From contig LSRY02000008.1 in assembly GCA_001643675.2 (NCBI GenBank), forward strand, positions 1,552,001 to 1,616,000: a stretch of 64,000 nucleotides of DNA, in the 5' to 3' direction. Within the stretch, counting starts at the first letter, position 1. Each line of letters starts with the position of its first letter. This DNA comes from Monocercomonoides exilis. Taxonomy: Eukaryota > Preaxostyla > Oxymonadida > Polymastigidae. Of this stretch, positions 21,078-32,429 are shown piece by piece. The notes beneath the pieces are model-generated. The model ran no database searches. It was not told the DNA's origin and saw only the letters and a list, made by a program, of their open reading frames with translations. A program made the translations under genes and the position numbers.

Positions 21078-22092
21078 TCACATTCATCCCTTTTGAATAT
21101 TCATGCAAAAGTCCCTATTATCAATTAAAAAAAAAAGAAAAAAAATATTTAAAATGTAATACAAAATATCACAAACCAGTACCATTTTCCTTTCGCAATC
21201 TGCTTCCTTTTCTTCATCTTCATATCCTTCTTGACTTCCTGTCACATTTCTTCTTCAGCCATTTCCTCAATTTTCCGATTATTCTTTTCCGTCGCTTCGC
21301 CTTCTTCTTTTTCAAAATTTAACATAAATCTTCAAATCCCTCCTCTCACATTCATTTCATTTAATGCCTCTGGCTTATTCATCTATATTCTCAAATTTTT
21401 TGTCATTGTCTGATTTCTGAAAAGCATCAAATGTGCTCTTTTTCCCATGTTCATTCATTGCCTGAAAACATCCTTCCATAAATCTTAATCTCTCAAAATA
21501 AATAAAAATAAAATATGTGAAAAAATTGGAGGAAAAAAAAATAATACAAAACAAACTCTAAAATATATTTATTGCCAATCTTCACACGCTTTCTTCTTCT
21601 TCTTCTAAAGCCTCTCAAATTATTGTTCTTTTCTGCTAACAAAACTCGCCTTCTTTGTTTCCGCTGCCAATTTCATTGCCAATGAAATCGATTCTGTTCT
21701 GCTTCCAACAACTTGCTTATTTCCAATTCTTGGCACTGATTCCACTCGAATAATACACAAACAATAAAAATGCTTCAATATAATTTTAATGAAGATGAGG
21801 ATGATGATGACAGCGATGATGGCAATGACAGAGATGAAGATGATAAAGATGGTGAATGCGATGTTATTGTCAAGTTTGAATACTATATACCTTCTGTCAG
21901 AAGATATTCTCAGCATCGCAACCTCGTTCTCTGCTCTTGTGAATAACGTTTCAATGATAGAAGGCTGAAGACAAAGGTCAAACGATAAAAGTCCATTTTG
22001 CCTGTAATTTGCCTCCAGCTGCCGTATTACGCAAAACTGTCCGTTTTTCTCGTTTTTCGCCTCTCAACCCAAGCAATGAAAAGCAGTTCCAT
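21078..22092 (-). pseudogene. Module B 5' region with split membrane ORF, P2 right
   Basis: Mirror of 8459-9473. The membrane ORF is split: one A is missing from the A-run near 22045 (A5 against A6 at about 8507), so only a 98-codon frame (21620-21916) containing the hydrophobic helix remains open. It is otherwise the same sequence. Confidence 0.45.
21115..21182 (-). other. Likely 68-nt intron, P2 right mirror
   Basis: Reverse complement of 9369-9436 with the same GT and AG ends. Confidence 0.48.
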
Positions 22093-22720
22093 CGCTCCCC
22101 TTGGTCCGTAAAATCAATGTCTTGCCCTTCTTCTCCAAAGAAAGGCTCCTTGTTCTGTCCAAACTGATTTCAATCTCCTGTTTCAGTTATTTGCCCCAAT
22201 CTTTCCAACAAACTTAAAAATGAAAATGTCTTCTTCCTCTTTTTAAAAAACGCTCCCTTTTCATAGAGATTGGACATTCTTCCTTTTTGCCTTGGATATC
22301 TTCCAACCCCGTTGATTTCTGCTCCATCAAAACTCATTTTTCATCGCATTTCTATCCATCGCGCATGTTGAGTCCAAAATGAGTAACATAAACATTCGTA
22401 ACAAAATACATTCAGGCTCTAATAATATATTTGTAAGATAACATTTGACTCGCTTCATTGCTGTTCTGTTCTGCATAGAATAAATTGTCCATTTTTAATA
22501 AATCGTCTGAATCACGACTTTGGAGAGGTTACGGATGGAAATATCTTCACAACATATAGAACAATATAAAACACATACATCAAAAATTCAACATTTCTAT
22601 TGAAAATATTGTCGCTCCACAGCATTCCAACAATCAAAATAAACAATTTCATCTTCCATCAAGCAAACATTCTTTTGTAATACCCAACCTTTTCACTGGA
22701 AATATTTCGTTTAGTCAATC
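22093..22720. other. Head-to-head intergenic region, P2 right
   Basis: Mirror of 7831-8458. It has no convincing gene and the same conserved ATATTGTTCTATA stretch (inverted). Confidence 0.3.
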
Positions 22721-24553
22721 TGTCTTTGTTTTAGCTTCGGAATCTCACTCCGTTGACAGTTTCTGAGCATTTGACATTTCTTGATCATTTTCCATAACGA
22801 ATAAGAGCCACAAAAGAAAAGGAGCACAACTCGATGTGCCGTGGCTGAATGGGCATATGAAGACAATGCGATAACAAAAGAATGGATTTATGGTATGGAG
22901 TGATGGAGTTGAGTTCTTGGAGGAAACAGGGTTTTGAGAGGGGAAAGGAACGATAAAGGAATATTTCTTGTGGAAAAGAGATATTTTTGTGAGGTTTAAG
23001 AGGCAAATGGATGTTTGTGGGATGAATGGGGATGGAGTTTTGGAAAGGTTGCTTTTTCGATTTTTGTGAGTTGGAAGGTGCAGAGGTCGTGTTTATTGTT
23101 GGAGAAAAGGAATTTGATGTTGAGGAGGTGGGATGAGAAGGGAGACAAGAAGGGAGGAAGATGGGTGGAGTGAATGGAATATATTTATTGGAGGGGAGGA
23201 TGAGAGATGGAAAGGAAATGGAGAAGAAATGGAAAAGGAATATTATTTTTTTTTTTATTTTTGAATGCAGGGAGAGAGAGGGGGTTCATATGAGGCGGAA
23301 CAAAGAGAAGAGATTTTGTGGATGTATGTTTGATAAGAAAGGGAAGTGGGGTTGAAGTAAAAAATAGCGAGAGATATTTTTTTATCTTTTTTTATTTTTT
23401 CTAGATGAACAGTTTGGACGCGCCAGGTATTTGCAGGGCAAGGGATGGAGGCGGAGGCGGAGGAAGACGGGAAGAAGGAACATCAGCACTGGCGCTTTGC
23501 ATTGGAGGTGCGGAGACAGAGGAAGATGAGGGGCTGACTATGGGAGCTGTCTTGTAATGGAAAGAGACAGAAAAATGATGGAGATATTTTATTTTTAATT
23601 TGAAGAAGGATGATGGAGAATGAAGTGGAAGAGATTTTGTCATTGCTTGTGGAAGAGATGGAGGATGTGTGGTGGAGGGGCGTTGATGTTGTTTTTGGGG
23701 GAAATGGAAAGAAGAAGAAGGTGATGCATCAGAAAGGGATGGGAAGGAGCTCTTCAGATGGAATCTTCTTCTTTTCCAGTTCTTTATGGAATGGAGTTTG
23801 TGAAGTCATTCCTCTGGAAATAGGACCAAGGATTGGAAATAAATGATTTTTGGAGTAAAAGGGAAGCGAAAATGGAAGAATGGAATTTATAGGCATAAAA
23901 GAACGATATTTTAAGAAAAAAAGGAAATGAAGAAGAAAGGACGAATTAGAAAAAGTGTGTGAAGAAAATTCATTATGAAACAGTTTGTTGTTATTTGTTT
24001 TGTTTTTTTTAAAAAAATATCTTTGATATTTTTTTTCAAATTTGTATATTTTCTTAAATAAAAATTTCATGATATTTTTTATTTAATATATATTTTTATT
24101 CAGAATATTGAGTGAATTGCCGAAAGATGCACAGAAATCCATCATATATTGCCTGAGGAGCGCAGATTGTTTTTATAGCTTTGTTTGAAGAATGAGAGGA
24201 GGAAGAGAAATATTTCATATTTTTTGGATTGAGGGTTGGATGGAGGAAGATGGGAAGAGAAGAATGGTGAGAGTGAGGTTGAATGGGCAATGGAAGAGCG
24301 GGCGAAAACAACATTTAATTTTTTTTTTATTTTTGGAATTGAGTTTGAAAGGCGAAGGCGTGGTGTGGTGTGGTGCTTGGAGTGGATGATGTTGGGGCGA
24401 GAGGTATTTGGAGAGAGGCAAACAGGGGAAGAGGGGAGTGAAGGGAAATGAAGAATTGTGGAGGTATTTTATTCTTGTTTGTTCATTTTCTTCATGTTCC
24501 ATTTTTTATTTATATTTGCATATTTTAATTTGATTGATGTGTAATGCGATCAG
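22721..24553 (+). other. 5' exon-intron region of the gene at 24554 (module A, P2 right)
   Basis: Plus-strand view of module A. Purine-rich blocks include 23161-23245 (MGGVNGIYLLEGRMRDG), 23437-23560 and 23605-23846. AG ends precede GGAGAGAGAG (about 23268) and GGCAAGGGATGG (about 23436), suggesting further introns. No continuous frame and no recognised domain. The cluster of substitutions against the left arm lies at 24100-24181. Confidence 0.4.
24464..24553 (+). other. Likely 90-nt intron before the exon of the gene at 24554
   Basis: Mirror of 5999-6088: GTATTTTATTC at the donor and GCGATCAG at the acceptor. Confidence 0.45.
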
Positions 24554-26230
24554 GTGTTGTCAGAAGCGCTTGGGGAGCATGAAGCATGGGACATGGAAAC
24601 AGAACTTTTTTCTGGGACATTCCTGGAAGAAATTGGGAGAAAACAGCAGCAGAAGATATTTGGCAGAATGATCCAGGCGGAAAAAATGGAGCGAACGGGA
24701 AAAGAAATTTTTGTGAATATTTTTTTTAACAAAAATCTTTTCGGAAGCAGCAGCAGAAGAGGCAGGAAAATGGATACAGCTGCATTGGGATATTTTGCGA
24801 CGCTTTGCCAAGATGCGTGGGGAAGAGAAGGAAAAGGAAGAACTTCTGTGAATGAATTTAATTTCTCATCTTTTTGCCAATATTTCGCTTCACCTTCTAT
24901 TTCCCTTGTATCCCTCTCCAAATTATCATTTTTCAACATCTCAACAGCAAATGATGTATGCTCACCTTCAGCCACTACGTCAACCCAAACCATATGTCTG
25001 ATGAGCAGTTGCTCATTTTTATCTGTTTGTGATGCATATGATGGCGGAATTGTTCCTTCTCTGAACAACCCCTTGGCTTCCTTATCTGTTTCGAACACAT
25101 CATTCGTTGGATGTTGTCGGACAAGGAATGTTGAATGCATTGGAACTTCAGAAGTTCCATTGAAACCAGACAGACAGAATGAAACATTCAATGGAGCAAA
25201 CTCATTTATTTGGTGTGAATGGGATGGATCGAGGACAACAGGAGAAAGCGATTCATGGACGGATGGAATGTCAAGTGGAGGGGCTATCTGCATGTATGGT
25301 CAATCAAACGCCTCTGTGTCTGTTTCCCATTGTGTGTTTAATAATTGTTTTGCATACAGCCGAGGTGGGGGAATAATGTGCGCAAGCATAAAAGAAGTTA
25401 AAATAGAGAATAATACGTTTGATTCTTGTACTGCGCAAAGTCATTACGGAGGAGGAATGCTAATTTATGCTATTTTGGCATGTGTTCGGATCAGCGGATG
25501 TGAATTCCAGAATTGTAAAGCATATAGCACTGGAGGAGGACTTTATCTTAATGATTTTCAGGTTTCAGAAACAGGATGTATTGAAGCAGAAAATGGAGGA
25601 GGAGAGAGTGCGTGTGTGTTTGACTGCTGTTTCACTTCATGTTCAATCACAAGCACATGGGGCGGAGGCATGTATTGTGCAAATATTCCCATCACACAAT
25701 TCAAAATGAGGAATATCAAGTTCATATCGTGCACTGCATCTTCTCATGGCGGGGGATTGGATTTGTATCCATTGAGACAAGGATCACAAAATGATATTAT
25801 TTATTGCTATTTCCTTTTCTTTCATGGTTGTAGATGTTCAAGAGATCAGCCTCATGGCCATGATGTATATTATGAAGATCGATATAGCCTGTATTTATCC
25901 TCGAATAGTCCGTTCTATGAATGTTACACAACAAATACAGATGATCAGAGAGTATGTTACGGATATGATTATACGGATTCTAAGGGTTGGACATATCAGC
26001 ACAAGGAAAAGAAGGATTGGCTGAAGAGAGGGATTCTCAACCGATTTGTGGCAGTGAGTGGTGGTGATGAAGAAGAGTTTTGTGGGGCGAATGAATCATA
26101 TACATGCCGAACCGTTGGTGTTGCAGTTGAAAAGAGCGTGATCCAGGTGAGCCTGTCGGTTACACTGATGGGAGGGAATCACACAAGCGAGACAACAACA
26201 ATTGATATTAGGACAAAGACAAGAGTGTGA
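24554..26230 (+). CDS. Pmp-like beta-helix surface protein, mosaic of P2 and P3
   Basis: Open for 558 codons from a GTG that follows a likely acceptor CAG at 24551-24553; the first ATG is at 24593. Residues up to about 214 equal those of the gene at 4256. From about residue 141 on it equals the gene at 28506. The second domain is the other subtype (FVAVSGGDEEEFCG, TCRTVGVAV). The stop after TIDIRTKTRV follows a short deletion in the GEKKISVIG stretch. Another frame then continues family-like (DKSVIEMKSLL, LDINH) for about 100 bases, so the 3' end is broken. Confidence 0.75.
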   Translation: MLSEALGEHEAWDMETELFSGTFLEEIGRKQQQKIFGRMIQAEKMERTGKEIFVNIFFNKNLFGSSSRRGRKMDTAALGYFATLCQDAWGREGKGRTSVNEFNFSSFCQYFASPSISLVSLSKLSFFNISTANDVCSPSATTSTQTICLMSSCSFLSVCDAYDGGIVPSLNNPLASLSVSNTSFVGCCRTRNVECIGTSEVPLKPDRQNETFNGANSFIWCEWDGSRTTGESDSWTDGMSSGGAICMYGQSNASVSVSHCVFNNCFAYSRGGGIMCASIKEVKIENNTFDSCTAQSHYGGGMLIYAILACVRISGCEFQNCKAYSTGGGLYLNDFQVSETGCIEAENGGGESACVFDCCFTSCSITSTWGGGMYCANIPITQFKMRNIKFISCTASSHGGGLDLYPLRQGSQNDIIYCYFLFFHGCRCSRDQPHGHDVYYEDRYSLYLSSNSPFYECYTTNTDDQRVCYGYDYTDSKGWTYQHKEKKDWLKRGILNRFVAVSGGDEEEFCGANESYTCRTVGVAVEKSVIQVSLSVTLMGGNHTSETTTIDIRTKTRV

Positions 26231-28505
26231 TTGAGATGAAATCACTTTTGAAGATATCTACAGCAATGAAGGTGAGTTTTGCTGGTAACTTTGGGGAATT
26301 GAATCTGGATATTAATCATTACTTGGCAAACGTGCATTTGTTGTGGATGATTGCGGCATCTTGTGGGTCATAATACATTGGAGCAGGGGAATGTGTTATT
26401 ATTATTTTTTACTGGAATTGCATTCAACATTGGAAAGTGGAACTTATGCTCGCCAAATTTTTATTTTATTTTATTTTATTTTATTTTATTTTATTTGACA
26501 TTATTTCAAACGTGCTTCATAAAAATTTTCATTTGAAAAATCATTATTAGGTTCAGTAATTTATCATACCCCGTTTTTTTTTAATCGGGACCTAAATTTT
26601 CTGACTCCCAAGAGCACTTCTGAAAAAATTAAATAATAGAAAACTTTCAAAATATTATTATATACTATTCCTCAAAATATTTTTTATTTATTGATTTTTG
26701 AAGACAAATCTTGAGTTTTTTCTTTTTATTTTTAAGATCAAAGACATGCTCATATTTCAACGAACTTTTTGTTTTGAGTGTTCTGAGTGTTGATATTGCT
26801 ATTAAACTTATCTTTTTTATGTTTTTGGTTATTTTTTTTATTATTAAACACTCATTATTTCATTATTTATATTATTTCACAAAGTTTTGTTTGAATAAAA
26901 AATCGATTGCATATAGGGTTATTCTTTTTCCTCTGACCTCTTTTTTTATCCCCACCCTTTTTTTGTGGAGCTAGCTACGGCTTGATACAAGCTCGGAACC
27001 AACGAAAAATAACTAGAAACGTATATTTTTATATATTTAACTTATGCAGCAAAAATTTTTTTAACAATTCTTTATTATTTCGAGATCTCAGTATTTTTTA
27101 ATTGTATTTTTTAATCATTAAAATGATGGTCTTTCCATGAATATGACATTTTGGAAGTTTTAAGTGACATCATCATTGCACCTCATATCCTTTTTATTGT
27201 TTTTATAACTTTTCTCATTTCACATGTTTCTTTTTCACCTGTGTGATTAATTTTGAAATCATAATTTTTCTTTCAATATTTTTGAATCGAATAATTTCAT
27301 TGAACATTAACAAAAGAACACTGAAAAATGAAAAGGCTCATAGAAGACACCTTTATCTTTATTTTTACAAGGACATTAATTAATCAAACACTAAAGACGT
27401 GTTTATCATTTGAATACAAAAAAACTTTCCAAAGACTAACATCCTTTGAAAAAATAGCGCCCCGAAAAAAGTTATGATTTCAATAATTATCACACAGGTG
27501 AAAAAGAAACATGTGAAATGAGAAAAGTTATAAAAACAATAAAAAGGATATGAGGTGCAATGATGATGTCACTTAAAACTTCCAAAATGTCATATTCATG
27601 GAAAGACCATCATTTTAATGATTAAAAAATACAATTAAAAAATACTGAGATCTCGAAATAATAAAGAATTGTTAAAAAAATTTTTGCTGCATAAGTTAAA
27701 TATATAAAAATATACGTTTCTAGTTATTTTTCGTTGGTTCCGAGCTTGTATCAAGCCGTAGCTAGCTCCACAAAAAAAGGGTGGGGATAAAAAAAGAGGT
27801 CAGAGGAAAAAGAATAACCCTATATGCAATCGATTTTTTATTCAAACAAAACTTTGTGAAATAATATAAATAATGAAATAATGAGTGTTTAATAATAAAA
27901 AAAATAACCAAAAACATAAAAAAGATAAGTTTAATAGCAATATCAACACTCAGAACACTCAAAACAAAAAGTTCGTTGAAATATGAGCATGTCTTTGATC
28001 TTAAAAATAAAAAGAAAAAACTCAAGATTTGTCTTCAAAAATCAATAAATAAAAAATATTTTGAGGAATAGTATATAATAATATTTTGAAAGTTTTCTAT
28101 TATTTAATTTTTTCAGAAGTGCTCTTGGGAGTCAGAAAATTTAGGTCCCGATTAAAAAAAAACGGGGTATGATAAATTACTGAACCTAATAATGATTTTT
28201 CAAATGAAAATTTTTATGAAGCACGTTTGAAATAATGTCAAATAAAATAAAATAAAATAAAATAAAATAAAATAAAAATTTGGCGAGCATAAGTTCCACT
28301 TTCCAATGTTGAATGCAATTCCAGTAAAAAATAATAATAACACATTCCCCTGCTCCAATGTATTATGACCCACAAGATGCCGCAATCATCCACAACAAAT
28401 GCACGTTTGCCAAGTAATGATTAATATCCAGATTCAATTCCCCAAAGTTACCAGCAAAACTCACCTTCATTGCTGTAGATATCTTCAAAAGTGATTTCAT
28501 CTCAA
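26231..28505. other. P3 centre, non-coding block
   Basis: Holds a decayed gene tail to about 26340, an ATTTT tract (26458-26496, mirror 28240-28278), AT-rich filler and the central 251-bp element. The 87-codon frames at 26711 and its mirror 27762 are hydrophobic Phe/Leu/Ile chance frames. Confidence 0.7.
27243..27493. mobile_element. 251-bp element, family 1, at the exact centre of P3
   Basis: Ends GTGATTAATTTTGAAATCAT and ATGATTTCAATAATTATCAC. Its midpoint coincides with the palindrome centre to within a few bases, so its inverted ends form the innermost stem and its body forms the loop. Confidence 0.65.
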
Positions 28506-30089
28506 TCACACTCTTGTCTTTGTCCTAATATCAATTGTTGTTGTCTCGCTTGTGTGATTCCCTCCCATCAGTGTAACCGACAGGCTCACCTGGATCACGC
28601 TCTTTTCAACTGCAACACCAACGGTTCGGCATGTATATGATTCATTCGCCCCACAAAACTCTTCTTCATCACCACCACTCACTGCCACAAATCGGTTGAG
28701 AATCCCTCTCTTCAGCCAATCCTTCTTTTCCTTGTGCTGATATGTCCAACCCTTAGAATCCGTATAATCATATCCGTAACATACTCTCTGATCATCTGTA
28801 TTTGTTGTGTAACATTCATAGAACGGACTATTCGAGGATAAATACAGGCTATATCGATCTTCATAATATACATCATGGCCATGAGGCTGATCTCTTGAAC
28901 ATCTACAACCATGAAAGAAAAGGAAATAGCAATAAATAATATCATTTTGTGATCCTTGTCTCAATGGATACAAATCCAATCCCCCGCCATGAGAAGATGC
29001 AGTGCACGATATGAACTTGATATTCCTCATTTTGAATTGTGTGATGGGAATATTTGCACAATACATGCCTCCGCCCCATGTGCTTGTGATTGAACATGAA
29101 GTGAAACAGCAGTCAAACACACACGCACTCTCTCCTCCTCCATTTTCTGCTTCAATACATCCTGTTTCTGAAACCTGAAAATCATTAAGATAAAGTCCTC
29201 CTCCAGTGCTATATGCTTTACAATTCTGGAATTCACATCCGCTGATCCGAACACATGCCAAAATAGCATAAATTAGCATTCCTCCTCCGTAATGACTTTG
29301 CGCAGTACAAGAATCAAACGTATTATTCTCTATTTTAACTTCTTTTATGCTTGCGCACATTATTCCCCCACCTCGGCTGTATGCAAAACAATTATTAAAC
29401 ACACAATGGGAAACAGACACAGAGGCGTTTGATTGACCATACATGCAGATAGCCCCTCCACTTGACATTCCATCCGTCCATGAATCGCTTTCTCCTGTTG
29501 TCCTCGATCCATCCCATTCACACCAAATAAATGAGTTTGCTCCATTGAATGTTTCATTCTGTCTGTCTGGTTTCAATGGAACTTCTGAAGTTCCAATGCA
29601 TTCAACATTCCTTGTCCGACAACATCCAACGAATGATGTGTTCGAAACAGATAAGGAAGCCAAGGGGTTGTTCAGAGAAGGAACAATTCCGCCATCATAT
29701 GCATCACAAACAGATAAAAATGAGCAACTGCTCATCAGACATATGGTTTGGGTTGACGTAGTTGTTGGAGGTGAACATGCATCATTTGCTGTTGAAATGT
29801 TGAAAAATGTCAGTTGAGAGAGGGATATAAGGGGTATTGAAGGGGATGAGAGGAATGGGGCAGATGAGACACAAAAAGAAGAGAAGTGTGATTCGCTCAC
29901 CGAAATACTCCCTTCAATGCCTTCTCCATATCCATCTCCTTCTCTTCCTCTCCCCCTTTCTCTTTCTCCTCCTTCTCCTCCTTTTTCTTCATCTCCACTC
30001 TTCTCCCTTCCATATCCCTTCCCTCCAAACAGCCTGCCCGAGTATATCTCTCCCTCTCTTCTCCACCCTTTCAATGTAATGTTTGTCAA
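28506..30089 (-). CDS. Pmp-like beta-helix surface protein, P3 right arm
   Basis: Open for 527 codons. The first codon is TTG and no ATG occurs until well inside the repeats, while TTTAG lies just upstream, so a spliced 5' exon is likely. The N-terminus (residues 1-70, Gly/Glu/Arg-rich) is unique in the window. From TSTQTICLM onward the protein equals the gene at 24554, with the same deletion and the same early stop. The N-terminal difference marks the P3 edge. Confidence 0.75.
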   Translation of the reverse strand: MTNITLKGWRREGEIYSGRLFGGKGYGREKSGDEEKGGEGGERERGRGREGDGYGEGIEGSISVSESHFSSFCVSSAPFLSSPSIPLISLSQLTFFNISTANDACSPPTTTSTQTICLMSSCSFLSVCDAYDGGIVPSLNNPLASLSVSNTSFVGCCRTRNVECIGTSEVPLKPDRQNETFNGANSFIWCEWDGSRTTGESDSWTDGMSSGGAICMYGQSNASVSVSHCVFNNCFAYSRGGGIMCASIKEVKIENNTFDSCTAQSHYGGGMLIYAILACVRISGCEFQNCKAYSTGGGLYLNDFQVSETGCIEAENGGGESACVFDCCFTSCSITSTWGGGMYCANIPITQFKMRNIKFISCTASSHGGGLDLYPLRQGSQNDIIYCYFLFFHGCRCSRDQPHGHDVYYEDRYSLYLSSNSPFYECYTTNTDDQRVCYGYDYTDSKGWTYQHKEKKDWLKRGILNRFVAVSGGDEEEFCGANESYTCRTVGVAVEKSVIQVSLSVTLMGGNHTSETTTIDIRTKTRV

Positions 30090-30439
30090 TGCCTAAATAA
30101 GCCTATCTCCCTTTCCACATCTTCTCCTGCTCATAGAAGTAAACGCACACTCACACCAAAAGTATCTCCACAAAACTGCCTTTTCTAATTGCAAACCTGT
30201 CACACCTTCTTTTTCAGAAAGATTTCACATAAATTTATTCAGTTTCCATCTTCTGCTATTCTTCCCAAAGCACGCAAATAAGCTTTCTTTCTGAATTGAA
30301 AATTCAAATGAGGTTGTTATCGATGATTCGTCAAAGGATTTCACTCTCTAAAGAATAAAAGAATCATCTAAAAATAATCAGTGCCAAATAAAAATTGTGA
30401 GAAAAAAGAAGAAAATAAAAAATAAAATAAATAAAAAAC

Positions 30440-30748
30440 CTCAATTGATTCACAGCCATCGTTATCTGCACCAAATCCTGATTCATTCCCACGTCCCTTC
30501 CCTCCTTCTTCCTCTCATTTCTTCACTTTCTTTCCTTCTTCTTTTGTTCTCGTTCGTTTCCTTCCTCTGCAGTTCTGCTTCTGCAACAAATAGCTTCCTT
30601 GTCCTGCATCTGATCGAAGCATTCTTTTGCTTTTCTTCCACCACCGCTGCTGTCTCCCGCCAACAAACAATTGAATTCCCCGTCTCATTGCATTAGCTAC
30701 AACGCGCTGTGGAAGCACCCTCACATTAAAAAAATGCCACTGCTTCAA
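30440..30748 (-). other. Candidate 5' exon of the gene at 28506
   Basis: Minus-strand frame (515-748) MKQWHFFNVRVLPQRV... then Lys/Arg/Glu-rich, followed by GAG/GTTTTTTATTTATTTT, a donor-like site. Composition and position match the 5' blocks of modules A and B, but the sequence is not the same. The plus-strand frame here is a shadow. Confidence 0.35.
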
Positions 30749-31041
30749 TAATTATTGCAACATGAAAAGAAGACGAATGTCTGATACTTCATTCTTCTTG
30801 TTGGCACACGAGCAGCAGAGTGAACTCAATCAGCGCTAGAAAATATGTTCGCTTGAAAGCAGAATCTGAAGAATTCTCCATTTTTAAAAACCATTTCTAA
30901 TAGAAGCCACAACACAAGATAAACACAAACCAACATCATAACAATCAGAAATAATTAAATTAAACAGTCTTCAGAGAAATTGCTCACCCTCGATGTTCGT
31001 CTGAGAAAACATGGCCGTCTTGTCTAACGTTTGCAAACACC

Positions 31042-31626
31042 TCAGCGCACCCAATACGAAGCAACAAAGTCCCCACAAATCAACTCCGCATTGATGCCAC
31101 GCAAATGGTGCGCAACAATAAAATCTCTGGATGGCTGCGCTTGAAGAGGTTGACACAAATATTCTGTATTTTTCTGTAGTTGCCTGTGGTGTCGAAGAAA
31201 GCAAACTTCGAATGATAATCGCCTTGCTTGCTCAAAATGGCAGTCCATTCGAAAAATGAAATCCAAAAGCGTTTGGCCTGAATGTTGTTCGACTGCCAAC
31301 AAATATTCGACAATTGGATGTCTCGTAGTTGGCGTTTCTCCACTCTTTTGAAGCAAAAGCGGAATCACAAATAGAATTTCGCAGCCTTCCATGGCTGCCT
31401 GGCACAGTCCGAGAAGCAGGAAAGTCTTATAAATAAAACTGATATTTTGGGGCTCTGCTTTTTTCCATTGAATTCTTGCCTTTTTTTTTGTGATTAATAT
31501 CCTTCCCTCGATATTGCCTGCCACTTTCCTTGCAAAAAAATGCTTCACTGCATTAAATTCCAAAATGCTATACAATATTGTGCAGATTTTGTCCTTCACA
31601 GAATTCCATCCACTTTTTGTCTTCAT
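31042..31626 (-). CDS. Unrecognised ORF, 194 aa
   Basis: The longest non-shadow frame of the non-palindromic region. Lys-rich at the start, then a hydrophobic stretch (ISFIYKTFLLLGLCQAAMEG, ILFVIPLLLQ), then mixed sequence with HPIVEYLLAVEQHSGQTLLDFI, faintly like ankyrin or other helical repeats. Another frame (31080-31343) also looks coding after TTGDYHSKF, so a frameshift is possible. No function assigned. Confidence 0.35.
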   Translation of the reverse strand: MKTKSGWNSVKDKICTILYSILEFNAVKHFFARKVAGNIEGRILITKKKARIQWKKAEPQNISFIYKTFLLLGLCQAAMEGCEILFVIPLLLQKSGETPTTRHPIVEYLLAVEQHSGQTLLDFIFRMDCHFEQARRLSFEVCFLRHHRQLQKNTEYLCQPLQAQPSRDFIVAHHLRGINAELICGDFVASYWVR

Positions 31627-31723
31627 TTTATAATATGAAAGTTGAATTTGTTTTCACCTCTTGCACCAAATAAAAATTTATAAAAATCATGTATCTTCCA
31701 TAACTTCATTTGATTCCCAATGT

Positions 31724-32022
31724 CTATATAATAATCTGCTCCGTTCTCATCGTATTGCTCCACAAAGCGGAGATTGGCCATTTCAACAATAATTCGGATT
31801 CCTGCACTTTGGAAAGGATACAGATGGAAATATCTTCACAATCAATAGAACAATATAAATTACATACATTATATCTTTTTGTGTTATTGATGAAATTGTT
31901 GTGTTCCCCTTGGCCACCCAATTATCAATAATCATCAGACAGAATTTCAGCATAATTGCATCTCCACCATTGTCTGTTGTCACACAGGAAATAATATTTC
32001 TAGCCCTACAGGCAATGTTCAC
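31724..32022 (-). pseudogene. Remnant related to the module B upstream stretch
   Basis: Minus-strand NVCNLYCSIDCEDISI.ILSKV matches the translated stretch at about 7973-8030 in P2 (VCVLYCSICCEDISIRNLSKV). A second frame over the same bases (VTTDNGGDAIMLKFC, YVIYIVLLIVKIFPSV) also looks coding. This suggests the 30-32 kb block is a diverged, unpaired version of a head-to-head module serving the gene at 28506. Confidence 0.4.
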
Positions 32023-32429
32023 TCACGGATTTCTCATTCTGTGAATGGAATATTCCGTTTTTTCAAATCTGATGATCATAGAATCCATTACAAAAAAGAC
32101 TCAAGTTACAAACCGTTGTTTTTCTTCTCGGATGCAAGCCAAAAATAACCAACAGTAAATAGGATGGCGCGAGCACAGCTATTTTCGTGATTGCATAACA
32201 TTGTATTTATTTGTCTGTTTTTCCTGTTCAGGCATGGGCTCATTCAATATGAATGATGAAATGGCATTTCTTTCTGGCTGCAATTACTTTCCAAAAATGC
32301 AGGCTGTGCTTTGCACAAATGGATGTTTATGGTCTGCAGACATCGTTTCAATGGAATTCTTGTCAATTTCATTTCTTTCTTTCTTTTTTTCTTTGATTGC
32401 TTTTTTGTTGAATAATTGTTTTGTGGGCT

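Larger units (their letters stand above)
5355..25197. repeat. Palindrome P2, 19.8 kb, arms about 9.9 kb
   Basis: Coordinate sum is 30551-30552 throughout. The 1-base change of sum comes from an A6/A5 difference near 8507. The boundary is sharp inside two Pmp-like genes: symmetry stops at 5355 and 25197, where one gene goes on with TWCEW and its partner with IWCEW. The arms look nearly identical except for a cluster of about nine substitutions at 6371-6452 against 24100-24181. The unpaired centre is about 15211-15340. Confidence 0.96.
24973..29763. repeat. Palindrome P3, 4.8 kb, overlapping P2
   Basis: Coordinate sum is 54736. The arms include two convergent Pmp-like gene bodies identical over their shared length. 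Symmetry ends at 24973/29763 inside the 5' half of both genes. The left arm shares 24973-25197 with the right arm of P2. The loop, about 27279-27458, is the inside of a 251-bp inverted-repeat element. Confidence 0.95.

Noticed and set aside
26711-26974. 87-codon hydrophobic frame in the P3 centre and its mirror at 27762
   Set aside because: Phe/Leu/Ile composition expected from T-rich DNA; no homologue elsewhere in the window.
26960-27010. Possible tRNA in GAGCTAGCTACGGCTTGATACAAG-like sequence
   Set aside because: No cloverleaf with correct arm lengths and no T-loop GTTCRA motif at the expected distance.
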